From contig NZ_JAFMYW010000003.1 of assembly GCF_017353175.1 (NCBI RefSeq), positions 558,001 to 622,000 of the forward strand: a stretch of 64,000 nucleotides of DNA, given 5' to 3'. A model generated the notes under the pieces. It had not been told where the DNA came from. It did not search any database and saw only the letters and a program-made list of their open reading frames with translations. Shown here piece after piece: positions 63,642-64,000 of this stretch (the stretch's first letter is position 1; every line of letters begins with the position of its first letter). The position numbers and the translations under genes were made by a program. The DNA comes from Fibrella forsythiae. Lineage in GTDB: Bacteria; Bacteroidota; Bacteroidia; Cytophagales; Spirosomataceae.

Positions 63642-64000
63642 AAAGCAGACTATAGCTTAATGGTTGTTCTTCTACTTTAAATTTCGTGCCTTTGTACCCT
63701 GAGGTACGTACGTATGACATAAAACCACTGATGATTCGAATGGTTTCCAAGGTAAGGTTATAAGCTACGTTAAATTCTGTCTGGCTAATATACTGCTGGT
63801 CAAGGGCGCGGTATAATTGAGATCTTACCTCGCCCAGGGATCCTTTGTCAATGCTAAGAAAGTGCACAAGTTCTTTGGCACCATCTCGTTCATACCCCTC
63901 TGCGATATTATCCATCACAGAACCACTAGAGCGTCGAATCTGATCAATAAGGCTAAAGTCGCTAGCAAATTGTGGCGCTTTAGTCATCGTGTAGATGAGG
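63640..64000 (-). CDS. Four-helix-bundle protein, S23/IVS type (partial, N-terminus off right edge)
   Basis: The frame encodes helices with IDQIRRSSGSVMDNIAEGYERDG and GSLGEVRSQLYRALDQQYIS, the S23 family signature. A Met codon at 63985 begins MTKAPQF, but upstream codons continue the family (LIYT), so the true start lies beyond the window. The stop overlaps the heptamer hairpin. The function of S23 proteins is unknown; relatives occur in intervening sequences of 23S rRNA and as free genes. Confidence 0.88.
   Translation of the reverse strand, partial: LIYTMTKAPQFASDFSLIDQIRRSSGSVMDNIAEGYERDGAKELVHFLSIDKGSLGEVRSQLYRALDQQYISQTEFNVAYNLTLETIRIISGFMSYVRTSGYKGTKFKVEEQPLSYSLL

Overview
The window looks like chromosome from a Cytophagales-type member of the Bacteroidota, close to Spirosoma or Dyadobacter. 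This is inferred from the gene content: GldG, a Bacteroidota-type LptD, an ABC permease fused to an M1 peptidase, FIST and PAS sensor proteins, an ECF sigma operon beside a carboxypeptidase-regulatory-like outer-membrane barrel, and ribosomal genes without Shine-Dalgarno sites. Several promoters also carry the Bacteroidota -7 element TAnnTTTG. I saw no rRNA, tRNA, prophage or CRISPR array.

Layout. 1-2.9 kb: a FIST sensor overlapping a multi-PAS sensor that runs off the left edge (minus strand). 3.4-5.7 kb: a DUF1972 glycosyltransferase and a WecA/MraY-type sugar-phosphate transferase, an envelope polysaccharide pair. 6.0-12.1 kb: a sigma-54 activator and a hybrid kinase in one operon, convergent with a four-PAS kinase. 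12.3-18.2 kb: treY and lptD. 18.3-20.3 kb: an amidase and an MCE/MlaD protein. 20.6-36.1 kb: the merged S10, spc and alpha ribosomal operon from rplC to rplQ, with secY, map, infA and rpoA. 36.2-40.3 kb: carA, gldG and dnaN. 40.7-45.4 kb: an Old Yellow Enzyme, meaB, ispD, queA and a small conserved protein (minus strand). 45.5-51.7 kb: a lipoprotein and an ABC ATPase plus permease-peptidase. 51.8-55.6 kb: a polysaccharide deacetylase, an M3 peptidase and a DUF1810 protein. 55.9-60.4 kb: an outer-membrane barrel and a sigma/anti-sigma/CpxP-like operon. 60.4-64 kb: a potassium channel, a RAYT transposase flanked by REP-like repeats, a Rossmann protein, a transglutaminase-like protein and a partial four-helix-bundle (S23/IVS-type) gene.

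The most unusual signal is in the spacers. At least ten intergenic gaps, four of them inside the ribosomal operon, are filled by long hairpins whose arms are built from short iterated words, mostly with a 7-base period. The word differs from locus to locus but is the same on both arms of one hairpin. Five share a related apical sequence around GCGCTGCT. Two lie with S23-type four-helix-bundle genes. In one, the arms bracket a decayed S23 gene inserted between the two ABC transporter genes; in the other, the hairpin starts at the S23 stop codon. I read this as an undescribed IVS-like or MITE-like element family. That reading is inference; the repeats themselves are directly visible.

Other unexplained features are other intergenic hairpin types, REP/RAYT repeats, and a short word, GGTACGT with its complement ACGTACC, that occurs about 70 times against about 8 expected by chance.
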